DNA of 32,278 bases from a bacterium (lineage in GTDB: Bacteria; Bacteroidota; Bacteroidia; Flavobacteriales_D; Sanyastnellaceae), in assembly GCA_029979565.1 (NCBI GenBank), contig JAPOHG010000023.1, positions 1-32,278 of the forward strand, written 5' to 3'. How positions within the stretch are numbered: position 1 is the stretch's first letter; each line of letters starts with the position of its first letter. Shown here one piece after another: positions 5,858 to 15,387 of this stretch. The translations under genes and the position numbers were made by a program. Below the pieces are notes generated by a model. The model did not search any database. It was not told where the DNA came from and worked only from the letters and a program-made list of their open reading frames with translations.

Positions 5858-8800
5858 ATGAGAAAACATTTGCAAAGATGGTCTGCCCGAATGCTGCCCC
5901 TTATGGCAGCGGCGGCGGTTGGCCACAGCGCCGTTGCCCAGGAGACCTTTCCCGTCAACGGCGTGGTGAACAAGCAGTTGGTCCGCACGGCGCTGGAGCA
6001 CGCAACGGTTCACGTCAGCGCTACGGAAGTACTCGAAGATGCCACCGTGGTGTTTTACCAAGGCCGAATCGAAGCTGTGGGGCCGAGCAGCGTGATTCAA
6101 GTCAATGGTCCCGTCATCAGACACGACCTGAATGGCTTGCACGTGTACCCTTCATTCGTGGATATCCACAGCGATTACGCCATGCCGGAAGCACAGCGCG
6201 AAGGCTGGGGCCGTGGACCACAGGACCTGAGCGACAAGAAAGGCGCTTATGGATGGAACGAAGCCGTACGACCAGAGACACGCGCCGCCGATGTATTCGA
6301 TCCAACTGAAGCAGAGTCGGACCGCAACGCATACCAGAAGGGCGGCTTCGGCGCGGTGGTTTCCCACGTTCAGGATGGCATCGTTCGCGGTACGGGCGCA
6401 TTGGTCGCCTTGTCGGAAGATTCGCGGCGTGCCTTGCTCAAGCCCGAGGCCTCTGCGCACTACAGCTTCCGCAAAGGATCCTCTTCGCAGGACTATCCTC
6501 GTTCACTCATGGGGTCGACAGCCTTGTTGAAGCAGACGTTTTTTGATGCGAACTGGTACGCGGACGCAAGCCGTTTGAACGAGCGACTGGAAACCAACCT
6601 GTCGTTGGAAGCGTTCAATGCCAGCCGTTCGATGCCCTCGTTTTTTGACGCCGGTGGATGGGAAGACGGGTTGCGTGCCGCCAAAGTGGGTGCGGACGTT
6701 GATCACAACTTCATCTTGGTTGCGGGGAACAACGCATACCAGCGGCTGGAGGAGTTGCAGGCTACTGGAGCCTCGCTTGTGCTCTCCTTGGATTACCCCA
6801 AGGCCTATGACGTTAGCAATCCCTACACCAGCCGCCTCGTCGGGTTGGATGAATTGAAGCACTGGGAGTTGGCACCGGCCAATGCCGCCCGGGTGCATGC
6901 CGCTGGCATTGAGTTTGCCCTCACGGCGGACGGCCTTGAAAGCCCATCGGGCATCCGAAGTGCCGTGTGGACAAGCATGCGCCACGGGTTGCCTGAAGCG
7001 GTGGCCTTGGCGGCCTTGACGGAAATTCCTGCGAAATTGATCGGTGCATCCGATCGTGTGGGTAGGATTGCAAAAGGCCTTGAGGCGAATGTTTTGATTA
7101 CAGACGGACCGATATTCCATCCTGATGCACAGTTGCTCGAGAACTGGGTTCAGGGTGAGCAGCACACGTATGTGAACAGGGATGAGGTCGACCTGCGGGG
7201 CTCATATAACCTGGCCGTGGCCGATCGCATTTTGTCGTTGGAGGTCTCGGGGGAATTGTCCAAGCTCAAAGCCAAAGTGGTCATCGATTCCACCGATTAC
7301 AAAGTTGACTTTGCGCCGGATGGACGCTCGGTGAGCCTCGGGATGAAACTCGACACACTCGGCTTGGACGGATGGTGGCGCCTGTCGGGAAACGTTTGGA
7401 TGGATAGCCGCATTTGGGAAGGCCGCGGACAGCGTGCCGACGGGACGTGGGTTGAGTGGAGCGCCATACGCCAAAGCGAGCCAGAGACCGAGGCTTCCGA
7501 GTACGAGGCGCAGCCCGATTCGGTGCAAGGCGACGTCATGTATCCGTTCGTGGCCTATGGAAACGCTGAACGGCCTGCCCAGCGCACGGTGTGGTTTGAA
7601 GGCGCTACGGTTTGGACCTGTGAAGAATCCGGCAAACTCGAACAGGCGGATGTCGTCATCCACAACGGCAAAATTTTGGCTGTTGGTGCAGCCTTGGACG
7701 AAGCTTCAGTATTCGGTTCGAGCATTCCTGCCTACGAACGCGTTGATGCGCGAGGCAAACACCTCACACCGGGCATCATCGATGAGCACACGCACATCGC
7801 CGCCACCCGAGGCATCAACGAAGGTACGCAAGCCAGCAGTGCGGAAGTGACCATTCAATCCTCCGTGAACAGCGAGGACGTTAATATCTACCGCCAATTG
7901 GCCGGGGGGGTCACAACAGCGCAGATCCTGCACGGGTCGGCCAACCCCATCGGTGGCCAAAGCGCCATTATCAAATTCCGGTGGGGCGCTTCTCCGCAAG
8001 AACTGCTCTTCGAAGACGCTTCGCCGTTTATCAAGTTTGCGCTGGGCGAAAACGTCAAGCAAAGCAATTGGGGCAACGACTACCGTTCCCGCTTCCCCCA
8101 AACACGAATGGGGGTGGAGCAGGTCTACTACGATCATTTCTACCGGGCGCGTGAGTATGACCAGGCGTGGAAGGACTACCGCCAAAACATGCGCAATGCC
8201 AGCCGCAAGGCGCGCCGAAACAACACCCTGCCCGCGGCGCCACGCCGGGATTTGGAGCTGGAAACCCTCGCTCAAATCCTGAACGAAGAGCGGTTTGTCA
8301 CCTGCCACAGCTACCGCCAAGATGAGATCAATATGCTGATGCACGTGGCTGATTCCATGGGCTTCACCATCAACACCTTCACCCACATCCTTGAGGGCTA
8401 CAAGGTGGCCGATAAGATGGCTGAACACGGCGCAGGCGGCTCGAGTTTCAGCGATTGGTGGGCCTACAAATTCGAGGTCAAGGATGCCATCCCATACAAT
8501 GGCGCGGTCCTGCACGGACAAGGCATCGTAACGGCGTTCAATTCCGACGACGCTGAAATGGCCCGACGGCTCAACCAAGAAGCGGCCAAGGCCGTGAAGT
8601 ACGGAGGCGTCTCCGAGGAAGAAGCGCTGAAATTTGTGACCCTGAATCCGGCGAAACTGCTGCGCATTGATCACCGTGTGGGCTCCATCGCTGTGGGCAA
8701 AGACGCGGACATCGTACTCTGGGACGACCATCCGCTGAGCGTATACACGCGGGCGGAACAGACCTACGTCGACGGTACGAAGTATTACGACCTCGAAGAG

Positions 8801-8947
8801 GATGCAGCGAAGCGGGAATGGATGCGCGGCGAGCGTGCACGCCTCGTTCAAGCCATGAAAGCGGCTGCCAAAGGCGGAGGACGCACCCCGTCTGAACGCA
8901 TGCATTTCCACTACCACTGTGACACCTTAACCGACGAGAACCGATGA
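5858..8947 (+). CDS. Secreted amidohydrolase with two tandem metal-dependent hydrolase modules
   Basis: The start at 5858 gives MRKHLQRWSARM followed by a hydrophobic stretch ending AVAQ, a signal peptide; the frame opens 11 codons earlier without one. The product is 1029 residues, about twice a single amidohydrolase. The N-terminal module (about 40-480) has VDIHSDYA, where the usual HxH is H104-x-D106. The C-terminal module (about 580-1000) is imidazolonepropionase-like and keeps DEHTH (His644, His646), CHSYR, THILEG and the catalytic-Asp region FNSDD. It overlaps the next amidohydrolase gene by ATGA, so the two are probably translationally coupled. Such pairs occur in Bacteroidota; I do not know the substrate. 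The first module may be structural. Confidence 0.88.
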   Translation: MRKHLQRWSARMLPLMAAAAVGHSAVAQETFPVNGVVNKQLVRTALEHATVHVSATEVLEDATVVFYQGRIEAVGPSSVIQVNGPVIRHDLNGLHVYPSFVDIHSDYAMPEAQREGWGRGPQDLSDKKGAYGWNEAVRPETRAADVFDPTEAESDRNAYQKGGFGAVVSHVQDGIVRGTGALVALSEDSRRALLKPEASAHYSFRKGSSSQDYPRSLMGSTALLKQTFFDANWYADASRLNERLETNLSLEAFNASRSMPSFFDAGGWEDGLRAAKVGADVDHNFILVAGNNAYQRLEELQATGASLVLSLDYPKAYDVSNPYTSRLVGLDELKHWELAPANAARVHAAGIEFALTADGLESPSGIRSAVWTSMRHGLPEAVALAALTEIPAKLIGASDRVGRIAKGLEANVLITDGPIFHPDAQLLENWVQGEQHTYVNRDEVDLRGSYNLAVADRILSLEVSGELSKLKAKVVIDSTDYKVDFAPDGRSVSLGMKLDTLGLDGWWRLSGNVWMDSRIWEGRGQRADGTWVEWSAIRQSEPETEASEYEAQPDSVQGDVMYPFVAYGNAERPAQRTVWFEGATVWTCEESGKLEQADVVIHNGKILAVGAALDEASVFGSSIPAYERVDARGKHLTPGIIDEHTHIAATRGINEGTQASSAEVTIQSSVNSEDVNIYRQLAGGVTTAQILHGSANPIGGQSAIIKFRWGASPQELLFEDASPFIKFALGENVKQSNWGNDYRSRFPQTRMGVEQVYYDHFYRAREYDQAWKDYRQNMRNASRKARRNNTLPAAPRRDLELETLAQILNEERFVTCHSYRQDEINMLMHVADSMGFTINTFTHILEGYKVADKMAEHGAGGSSFSDWWAYKFEVKDAIPYNGAVLHGQGIVTAFNSDDAEMARRLNQEAAKAVKYGGVSEEEALKFVTLNPAKLLRIDHRVGSIAVGKDADIVLWDDHPLSVYTRAEQTYVDGTKYYDLEEDAAKREWMRGERARLVQAMKAAAKGGGRTPSERMHFHYHCDTLTDENR

Positions 8948-10263
8948 ATTACAAAGCACTATTGACCCTCGTTGTGGGTGCGGGAATGGCGGTTGCAGCC
9001 GCTGCTCAACCCACGCCAGCCCCCGATCAAAAGGAGAGTATTTTGATTTTAGGCGGAACGGCGCACCTCGGGACCGGAGACGCCTTGGAAAATGCGGCCA
9101 TCGGTTTGCGCGATGGAAAAATCGACTACGTGGGCTTCGCCCGCACGGTGGACCGCGCGCGCTACGACCGGGTCATTGAGGCCAACGGCCGGCACATCTA
9201 CCCCGGCTTCATCGCCCCCAACTCCACCCTCGGTTTGCAGGAAATCGGCGCGGTGCGTGCCACCCGGGATGACGCAGAGGTGGGCACGTTCAAACCCCAC
9301 GTGCGTTCCATCATCGCCTTCAATACGGATAGCGAGGTCACACCAACCGTGCGGTCCAACGGCGTGTTGATGGGGCAGATAACCCCACGAGGGGGCGTGA
9401 TCAGCGGCTCGAGTGCCTTTGTGCACTTCGACGGATGGAACTGGGAGGACGCAGCGTTGAAGACCGTGGACGGCATCCACCTGAACTGGCCGGTGACTCA
9501 CCACCGCCATTGGCAGGACGGCAAAATCGACATCCGCAAGCGGAAGACCTACGACCAAGAGCGCCACGAAATCCAGCGGTTCTTCTCCGAAGCTAAAGCG
9601 TATGCCGAAGCGGGTGAGCCTTCCAGCACCGCGGTGCGCGACCTCCGACAAGAGGCGATGCGCGGCCTTTTCGACGGCACTCTCCGCTTGTATGTGCATG
9701 CCAACGATGTCCGCCAGATCACCGAAGCGGTGCATTTCAAGCGCGAGATGGGCATTGCGCACCTCGTGATTGTGGGCGGGACAGATGCACCCGCCGTGGC
9801 GGATTTGCTGCGCGACAACAACGTACCGGTCATGGTCAAGCGGGTACACTCATTGCCGCGCTTTGCCGAGGACGATGTCGACGCGCCTTTTCGGTTGGCG
9901 AAAGAGCTTGAGGATGAGGGTGTGCTGTTTTGCTTGCAAAATGCCGGAGGTATGGAGCACATGGGCGTACGTAACTTGCCCTTCTATGCGGGCACTGCAC
10001 ACGCTTACGGTTTGACCTACGAGCAGGCCGTGCAGAGCATCACGCTGAACGCCGCTAAGATCATCGGTGTGGACGCGTTCTGCGGCAGCCTCGAAACCGG
10101 AAAGGACGCCACCCTCTTTATCTCAGAAGGTGACGCCCTTGACATGCGGACCAACTACGTGACGGAGGCCTTCATCCAAGGCCGGGCCATCGATTTGGAC
10201 AACCGCCAGCGGCAGCTGTACCGGAAGTTCCAAGCCAAGTACGGAGCTCCGATTCTGGACTGA
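8944..10263 (+). CDS. Secreted amidohydrolase-like protein with degenerate metal site
   Basis: A 439-residue protein with a signal peptide (MNYKALLTLVVGAGMAVAAAAQ). It keeps the amidohydrolase composite beta-sandwich start (ILILGGTAHLGTGDALENAAI) and the C-terminal closing segment (GSLETGKDATLFISEGD). The position normally occupied by PGFIDxHxH reads PGFIAPNSTLG, so the first two metal-binding histidines are missing, and I do not see the usual C-terminal catalytic SDD/TDD. Its ATG overlaps the stop of the preceding two-module amidohydrolase (ATGA), pointing to translational coupling and perhaps a complex. It ends one base before the convergent DUF4139 gene. It may be a non-catalytic partner or use a different metal arrangement. 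Confidence 0.85.
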   Translation: MNYKALLTLVVGAGMAVAAAAQPTPAPDQKESILILGGTAHLGTGDALENAAIGLRDGKIDYVGFARTVDRARYDRVIEANGRHIYPGFIAPNSTLGLQEIGAVRATRDDAEVGTFKPHVRSIIAFNTDSEVTPTVRSNGVLMGQITPRGGVISGSSAFVHFDGWNWEDAALKTVDGIHLNWPVTHHRHWQDGKIDIRKRKTYDQERHEIQRFFSEAKAYAEAGEPSSTAVRDLRQEAMRGLFDGTLRLYVHANDVRQITEAVHFKREMGIAHLVIVGGTDAPAVADLLRDNNVPVMVKRVHSLPRFAEDDVDAPFRLAKELEDEGVLFCLQNAGGMEHMGVRNLPFYAGTAHAYGLTYEQAVQSITLNAAKIIGVDAFCGSLETGKDATLFISEGDALDMRTNYVTEAFIQGRAIDLDNRQRQLYRKFQAKYGAPILD

Positions 10264-10264
10264 G

Positions 10265-12181
10265 TCAATTCAGCCGAACGTAGAGGTCTTTCGGGGATTT
10301 GACCTCGTAGCGGAACGTGCGTTTCACTTCTTCGCCGGGCTTCACTTCCAGGTCCCACAGCACCCGTCCGGTGGCCTTGTCGACCTCCGCTCCGTCGAGC
10401 TTGAGCCGGTTGATTTCAATGTCTTCGTTGTTGGCGATGGGCAGTTGGTCATCGATTTGAATATGGATGGGCGCGTCTTTGCGGTTGGTTGTGGTGAACA
10501 CGTATTCCCGCAAAAACTCCCGCTTGCCGCTGATCAGGCTGGAGCGGTCTTCGCGCATGGTACGCTTGCGGCGCACTTGGATGGACGGGTCCGGGCCGAG
10601 TGAAATGGCCAAGGTGTCCTCCGCGAAGTCCAATCGCAACTGGCTTTCTCCCACGTAATCGTCTTCGAAGTAAATGTGCATTCGGCCGTTGATGAGGTCC
10701 AATTCTTCCCAGTCAGTGAACAAGGCCGTGAGGTACACCTGTGGGTCCAATTTTGGCGTGCATTGGTAGAGGTAATCAACGGGCAGTTGATGCTCCAAAA
10801 CCCGCACTGCATGGGGCTTGCCATCGGCAGGGATGTCATAGCGAGCGCTCACGTCAAAACGGGTCTGGGTGGGGTTGTGCTCTACAGCTACGGGTGCGAA
10901 ATCCATTGCTTCGTTATTGCTGAATTCGCTGCGGCGTTTGGCGCGGGGCGAGAACAGTGCCTCGCGTTCATCAGCCATGTCTTCGGCCATGACAACGGCA
11001 TCGAGCATGACGTCAGCGCTTGTCAGTGAAACGTTCATTACCGGATCGCTCACGTTCAGCGTTTCCACGCGGTGCCCGATGCTTTGGTACTGAACGGTGC
11101 TCACTCCAGCCGGAACGGACAGGCTGTAAAAGCCGTTGATGTCGGTGACGACCCGGTTGTTGCCCACGGTGACTTGCGCACCAATGAGGGGCTGGCCATT
11201 GGCGTCGTAGAGCTGGCCGCGGATTTGATTGACGTTGGGGTTGTACGGCTTGGCCTTGAGCCAGGCGTTGGCCGTGGATTGTCCTTGTTGTTGTGCTGCA
11301 CCTCCGTCAAGGCTCCACGGCTGGAGTTGCGGTTTCGAACGGTTTTTGCTGGGGGTGCCGGTGGCAATGCTCAGCCCCACGTTTTCCCATGACTCACCGG
11401 TGTTCTGGTAAACCATGGCTTGGTATTCGAGCTTCAGGGGCTCGGTGATGTCCGAAACGCGGGCGTTGTATGACGGGTTCCAACCGGCGTTGTTCATCCA
11501 GTAGCTGAGCAGGAGTTTTCCCTCGGTGGCCCGAGCGGCTTCGACGTTGACGATTACTTCGAGCGAAGTTTCCGTGCGCAGTGGGGGCAAGGCATTCGTT
11601 TCGCGGTCAATGGCGTACATCGCTTCTTGCAGTTGGGCGATTTCCTTGCCGAGGTTGAGGCGACCGGTTTGGATGGCTTCAAACCGTTCGCGGAAAAATT
11701 CCGAAGCGCGGATGAGCCGCTCGAGGTCCACCCCGCTGTCCTTGACCGTGAAACCTTGGTTGTTGAGCAGCAGCTGTTCTTCGCGATCGAAGATGATGTT
11801 CTGGGTGTTCAGCTCGTTGATGCGCTTTTGCAGTTCGTTGCGCTCAACCTGGAATTTGTTCCGGCGGGCCGCAGTGGAAGCCCCGCTGAGGGTGTCGGTG
11901 TGGTAGCGGTGGGTGATGCTGAGGACCTGAAAGGGGCCGTTGCCCGTCAACCGGATCTGCGCCGGGTCAATGGCCGTGTTGAGGCCTTCAAATACGACGG
12001 TGGAAAGTCCACTCGCCAAATCAACTTCGGCGATGCGTTCGACTTGTGCGCCTTGTTGGTAGACGACGACGTGGTCGATGGTCGTTTCAACGGTCAGGTC
12101 ACCGTTATCGGTTTTGTTGTTGGATGCCCAACTCAAAGATGAGATCAAGGCGAAGCAAAGGGCCAATGGAGCGTGTTGCAT
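10265..12181 (-). CDS. DUF4139 (MuiA-like) secreted protein with inserted carboxypeptidase-regulatory-like domain
   Basis: A 638-residue protein with a signal peptide (1-19, ending SWA). An N-terminal DUF4140-like segment (about 30-130, VETTIDHVVVYQQGAQVER) is followed by coiled-coil stretches (about 104-200). The DUF4139 region contains SYWMNNAGWNPSYNARVSD and continues to the C-terminus. Within it, residues about 319-395 (IRGQLYDANGQPLIGAQVTV ... LDAVVMAED) form a carboxypeptidase-D regulatory-like beta-sandwich of the kind found at the start of SusC/TonB-dependent receptors. The family is named after mucoidy inhibitor A, but its biochemical role is unknown; a periplasmic or surface location is likely. 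It follows trpS on the same strand after 57 bases, with no clear TAnnTTTG in between. Confidence 0.85.
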   Translation of the reverse strand: MQHAPLALCFALISSLSWASNNKTDNGDLTVETTIDHVVVYQQGAQVERIAEVDLASGLSTVVFEGLNTAIDPAQIRLTGNGPFQVLSITHRYHTDTLSGASTAARRNKFQVERNELQKRINELNTQNIIFDREEQLLLNNQGFTVKDSGVDLERLIRASEFFRERFEAIQTGRLNLGKEIAQLQEAMYAIDRETNALPPLRTETSLEVIVNVEAARATEGKLLLSYWMNNAGWNPSYNARVSDITEPLKLEYQAMVYQNTGESWENVGLSIATGTPSKNRSKPQLQPWSLDGGAAQQQGQSTANAWLKAKPYNPNVNQIRGQLYDANGQPLIGAQVTVGNNRVVTDINGFYSLSVPAGVSTVQYQSIGHRVETLNVSDPVMNVSLTSADVMLDAVVMAEDMADEREALFSPRAKRRSEFSNNEAMDFAPVAVEHNPTQTRFDVSARYDIPADGKPHAVRVLEHQLPVDYLYQCTPKLDPQVYLTALFTDWEELDLINGRMHIYFEDDYVGESQLRLDFAEDTLAISLGPDPSIQVRRKRTMREDRSSLISGKREFLREYVFTTTNRKDAPIHIQIDDQLPIANNEDIEINRLKLDGAEVDKATGRVLWDLEVKPGEEVKRTFRYEVKSPKDLYVRLN

Positions 12182-12238
12182 GGTCGTTGATTTAAGCGAT
12201 GAATGTTCTCACCCCCTAAACCAAGGAGCATGCCAAAC

Positions 12239-13210
12239 TCAAAAACCGATCTTCTCGCGGACCCGCTGAAGGACGGGTTGTGCTACCGCTCGGGCGCGTT
12301 CGGCTCCTTTGGCCAACTCGGCGTCAAGGGCGCTTTTGTCGCTCATCCAGCGGTTGAATTCTTCGCGCTCGCGAGCGAATCCGTCTACGACCGCTTCCAG
12401 CAAGGCCTTCTTGGCGTGGCCCCAACCGTATCCACCCGCGCGGAGGGAAGCCGCCATCTGCTCGGCCTCGGCTTCGGAAGCCACCAATTTATACAGGTTG
12501 TAAACGACCGAGCTGTCGGGGTCTTTGGGATCCTCCAACGGCGTGGCGTCAGTGATGATTTCCTTGTTGATGCGCTTTTTGAGCGCGCCGGGCTCGGCGA
12601 AAATGTCGAGGGTGTTGCCCTTGGACTTGGACATTTTCTCGCCGTCCAGTCCAGGGATGAGCTGCGTTTCCTCGCGGATCAATTCCTTGGGCACCACGAA
12701 GGTCTCGCCCATTTTGTGGTTGAACCGGCTCGCCACGTCCCGGGTCATCTCCAGGTGCTGCAATTGGTCCTTGCCGACCGGCACAAAATCCGCATCGTAC
12801 AGCAAGATGTCCGCAGCCATCAGCATGGGGTAAGAAAACAAGCCACCGTTCACGTCTTCCAGTCGGTCCGCCTTGTCCTTGAAACTGTGGGCGAGCGTCA
12901 GGCGCTGGTAGGGGAAGAAGCAGTTGAGGTACCAAGCCAATTCTGTTACTTCCGCGACATCGCTTTGGCGGTAGAAGACCGTGCGCTCCGTATCCAGCCC
13001 AAAGGCGAGCCAAGCGGCGGCAACCGCGTAGGTGTTTTCCCGCAGCGTCGCGCCGTCCTTGACTTGCGTCAGGGAGTGCATATCGGCAATGAATAAGAAT
13101 GATTCGTTTTCCGATTGGTGGGCGAGGTCAATGGCGGGCCGAATGGCGCCGAGCAGGTTGCCCAAATGGGGTGTGCCTGTGCTTTGAATGCCGGTGAGGA
13201 TGCGTGCCAT
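12239..13210 (-). CDS. trpS: Tryptophanyl-tRNA synthetase
   Basis: The class I synthetase charges tRNA-Trp with tryptophan. The protein is 323 residues, normal for bacterial TrpRS. The HIGH-like signature is PHLGN (14-18) and the KMSKS loop is exact at 192-196 (GEKMSKSKGN). The start is taken at the ATG at 13210 (MARILTGIQSTGTPHLG); a TTG three codons upstream lies inside the promoter element and is unlikely. It follows the membrane-protein gene by 11 bases but has its own exact -7 element 6 bases before the ATG, so it may be transcribed separately as a nearly leaderless message. Confidence 0.97.
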   Translation of the reverse strand: MARILTGIQSTGTPHLGNLLGAIRPAIDLAHQSENESFLFIADMHSLTQVKDGATLRENTYAVAAAWLAFGLDTERTVFYRQSDVAEVTELAWYLNCFFPYQRLTLAHSFKDKADRLEDVNGGLFSYPMLMAADILLYDADFVPVGKDQLQHLEMTRDVASRFNHKMGETFVVPKELIREETQLIPGLDGEKMSKSKGNTLDIFAEPGALKKRINKEIITDATPLEDPKDPDSSVVYNLYKLVASEAEAEQMAASLRAGGYGWGHAKKALLEAVVDGFAREREEFNRWMSDKSALDAELAKGAERARAVAQPVLQRVREKIGF

Positions 13211-13216
13211 GCGCGG

Positions 13217-13224
13217 CAAATTTA
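13217..13224 (-). promoter_or_regulatory. Bacteroidota -7 element for trpS, fused to upstream stop codon
   Basis: The minus strand reads TAAATTTG, an exact TAnnTTTG match ending 6 bases before the trpS ATG. Its first three bases are the TAA stop of the upstream membrane-protein gene. Confidence 0.6.
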
Positions 13225-15378
13225 CAGCGGCAGCGGTTTCACCCGGAATGCATCGGCATAAATGCTGTCGCCGTCCGATTCAAATCCAACAGCAAAGAAG
13301 TACAGCCGTTCAGGCAGAGCCTCCAACTGAACGTTGACGGCCGCTCGGGTCCAATCCCCCGCGTGCTCCCCGCCAGCTTCCACGGGCACATGTTCAATCC
13401 AGTTCCGCGATCCGTCTGGCCACTGGGCTTCGCACACCCATTCGAATTGCAGGGCGTCGCGGCCGGCATGTGCGCTGCCATGCCAAAACCAGCAGCTGGC
13501 TTCCACCGAGCGACCCAACCAGGCACTGTCCGGCCGCAAGGTGTCTGCGATGAGGTATTCGTTTTGACGACCCCGGACAATGCTCCCGCCTTCTAAGGCC
13601 TCGGCGCAAGGGCTGCGGTTGAGCCCGTTCCAATGCCAATCGCCAGGTTGCGGTGAGCGGGCCGAGGGGGGCTGGGTAAAAAAGGCGTCAAGCTGCAATA
13701 CGCGCAAGGCGGGATCAGACGTCGCATTACCAGCGTTCCACATGCGGTGATCATCCGGCAACCACGTTGAAGTGTCGTCGCAGGCGTAAAGCAGAAGGCT
13801 TGCCCCTTCTGACCATGGGCCAACCGCCTCTTGAAGCCCGATCGCTCCGCCTCCTGGTGCCATCCATTCGGTCAACGTTCGCGATTCGGAGATGCTCATG
13901 CGCGTCAGGTGCGTAGCAGTTGTCGGCAAACCGGTGTGAAACGAGGCCTCCAAGGTTTTTCGGTGCGCTTTGAGCGTGCCCTCTCTGCCAACGCTTTCGC
14001 TGCCCATTTGAAACCAGGGCACGGGATGGATGGCTAGCACGCCATGCTCCTTAGCCAGCTCGCCCATGATATTCACTTCCGCTGAGGCCAAACCGAATCC
14101 ATTGGGCATGGGGTCCATTTGCACACGTGCTTCCCGCTGCATCCAGTACCCATCTAAGGCGAAGCACACCACCACTGCGACCAAGGCGTATTTGTGCTGC
14201 TGCCGCGCCCACCAAAAGGCAAGCACAGGAAATACCCACACCGCCGGCCACGTAAACCGGCCGATGGCGCGAAATTGCATGAACAATGTGGCCTCTTCCA
14301 GCCAGGCTTCTTTACCGGTTAAGAACGGTTCACCCACCGCCACGGCGTAGAGCACAAGGCCTGCCGCCACAGCGGGCCACGGTCCGGCAGCGGCCAGCTT
14401 CGGCCTGGAACGAAAACGAACCAACGCCGTTCCGAGGGCCAGGGCCAACGCTACCCAAACACCGGTGCCGAGGTAGCCCCAGCCTTCCCAGGTCGTCAGT
14501 CCCCACCCCCAGTCCACCCGCAGCGTTCCGATCGGCCCGTGCGACGGCAACAAGGCCGCGTTCCAACGGCTGACGTTGTCCCAAAATCCAAACGGCCGGT
14601 CCGTGCGAAACGGATGCGCATCGGACGCTGCTAGCAGCACCATGTACCCCGCTAGCGGCGTTGTGGCCGTCAAGGCGAGTTGGACGATGCCAATGCCCGT
14701 TCGCTTTTTGTTGGCCAACCAATGAAAGCCTCCCATGAGCCCGGCGAAGGCCGCGGCAATGGCGCCGAGGTAGGCATGTGTGAGCAGCCAAGCCAACAGG
14801 TTCAGGGCTTGCTTCCCGGCATTCTTCCACGTGGGATGGTCGTGCCACTGGAGTTGCAGCCACCAGGTTAGCGGCAATGCAATGGTGTAAGCCATGGCGT
14901 AGTGTCCGGTCCAACGCAGCACCTGCGGATGGCTCAAAGCGATGAAAGTGCTCGCCAAGACGACGCCCGTTCCGCGAGCGCCATAATGGTTCAAAATGCG
15001 AACCAGCAGGGCAGCAGCGAGGCCCCACGAAGCGATGATGGCCGCATGCACCAACCCCGCCGTCCATTCGGCGGGAAGGACATGGGGCACAATCCAGCCA
15101 CCGGTTAGCCAGGCCAGCAGCGGATGCCCATCGGTGTAAAAAACGTGCTCGGTAAAGGGCCAACCCATGCCAGCAAATTCACTGCTGAATGCGCTGCCGT
15201 GCGCCCATTGCCAAGCGAGGGTGTAGATGTTTTTGACCGCGTCCCGGCTGGAGGCGAGCAGGATGGAATTGGGCCGAAAGAACACGTCCGGATGCAACAA
15301 AGCCACCCAAAGCCACGTCAGTCCAGCTGCTTGCCAGCTCGGGGAGACGCGTTGGATGGCTTTGTTCCAGGGCTTCAT
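13222..15378 (-). CDS. Large multipass membrane protein of unknown function
   Basis: A 718-residue protein. Residues from about 1 to 430 contain roughly ten hydrophobic segments (for example LTWLWVALLHPDVFF, VHAAIIASWGLAAALLV, LLAWLLTHAYLGAIAAAFAG). The remaining 290 or so residues look soluble and Trp-rich. The layout, and short loops such as YTDGHPLLAWL after the first membrane segments, recall GT-C fold glycosyltransferases and YfhO-like proteins, which use lipid-linked sugars. I see no decisive motif, so this remains a hypothesis. It sits between the bacilliredoxin gene (9 bases upstream) and trpS (11 bases downstream) and is probably co-transcribed with aspS and the bacilliredoxin gene. 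Confidence 0.8.
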   Translation of the reverse strand: MKPWNKAIQRVSPSWQAAGLTWLWVALLHPDVFFRPNSILLASSRDAVKNIYTLAWQWAHGSAFSSEFAGMGWPFTEHVFYTDGHPLLAWLTGGWIVPHVLPAEWTAGLVHAAIIASWGLAAALLVRILNHYGARGTGVVLASTFIALSHPQVLRWTGHYAMAYTIALPLTWWLQLQWHDHPTWKNAGKQALNLLAWLLTHAYLGAIAAAFAGLMGGFHWLANKKRTGIGIVQLALTATTPLAGYMVLLAASDAHPFRTDRPFGFWDNVSRWNAALLPSHGPIGTLRVDWGWGLTTWEGWGYLGTGVWVALALALGTALVRFRSRPKLAAAGPWPAVAAGLVLYAVAVGEPFLTGKEAWLEEATLFMQFRAIGRFTWPAVWVFPVLAFWWARQQHKYALVAVVVCFALDGYWMQREARVQMDPMPNGFGLASAEVNIMGELAKEHGVLAIHPVPWFQMGSESVGREGTLKAHRKTLEASFHTGLPTTATHLTRMSISESRTLTEWMAPGGGAIGLQEAVGPWSEGASLLLYACDDTSTWLPDDHRMWNAGNATSDPALRVLQLDAFFTQPPSARSPQPGDWHWNGLNRSPCAEALEGGSIVRGRQNEYLIADTLRPDSAWLGRSVEASCWFWHGSAHAGRDALQFEWVCEAQWPDGSRNWIEHVPVEAGGEHAGDWTRAAVNVQLEALPERLYFFAVGFESDGDSIYADAFRVKPLPL

Positions 15379-15387
15379 GCCCGGAAG

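Noticed and set aside
5797..5988. Longer N-terminus for the Nfu gene
   Set aside because: The added residues do not resemble the Nfu N domain and overlap the divergent amidohydrolase start and its signal peptide.
7706..8917. Minus-strand 403-codon open frame
   Set aside because: It is antisense to the catalytic module of the amidohydrolase and lacks motifs.
13217..13219. TTG start codon for trpS three codons upstream
   Set aside because: It falls inside the -7 element and adds three non-conserved residues; the ATG at 13210 starts at the conserved strand.
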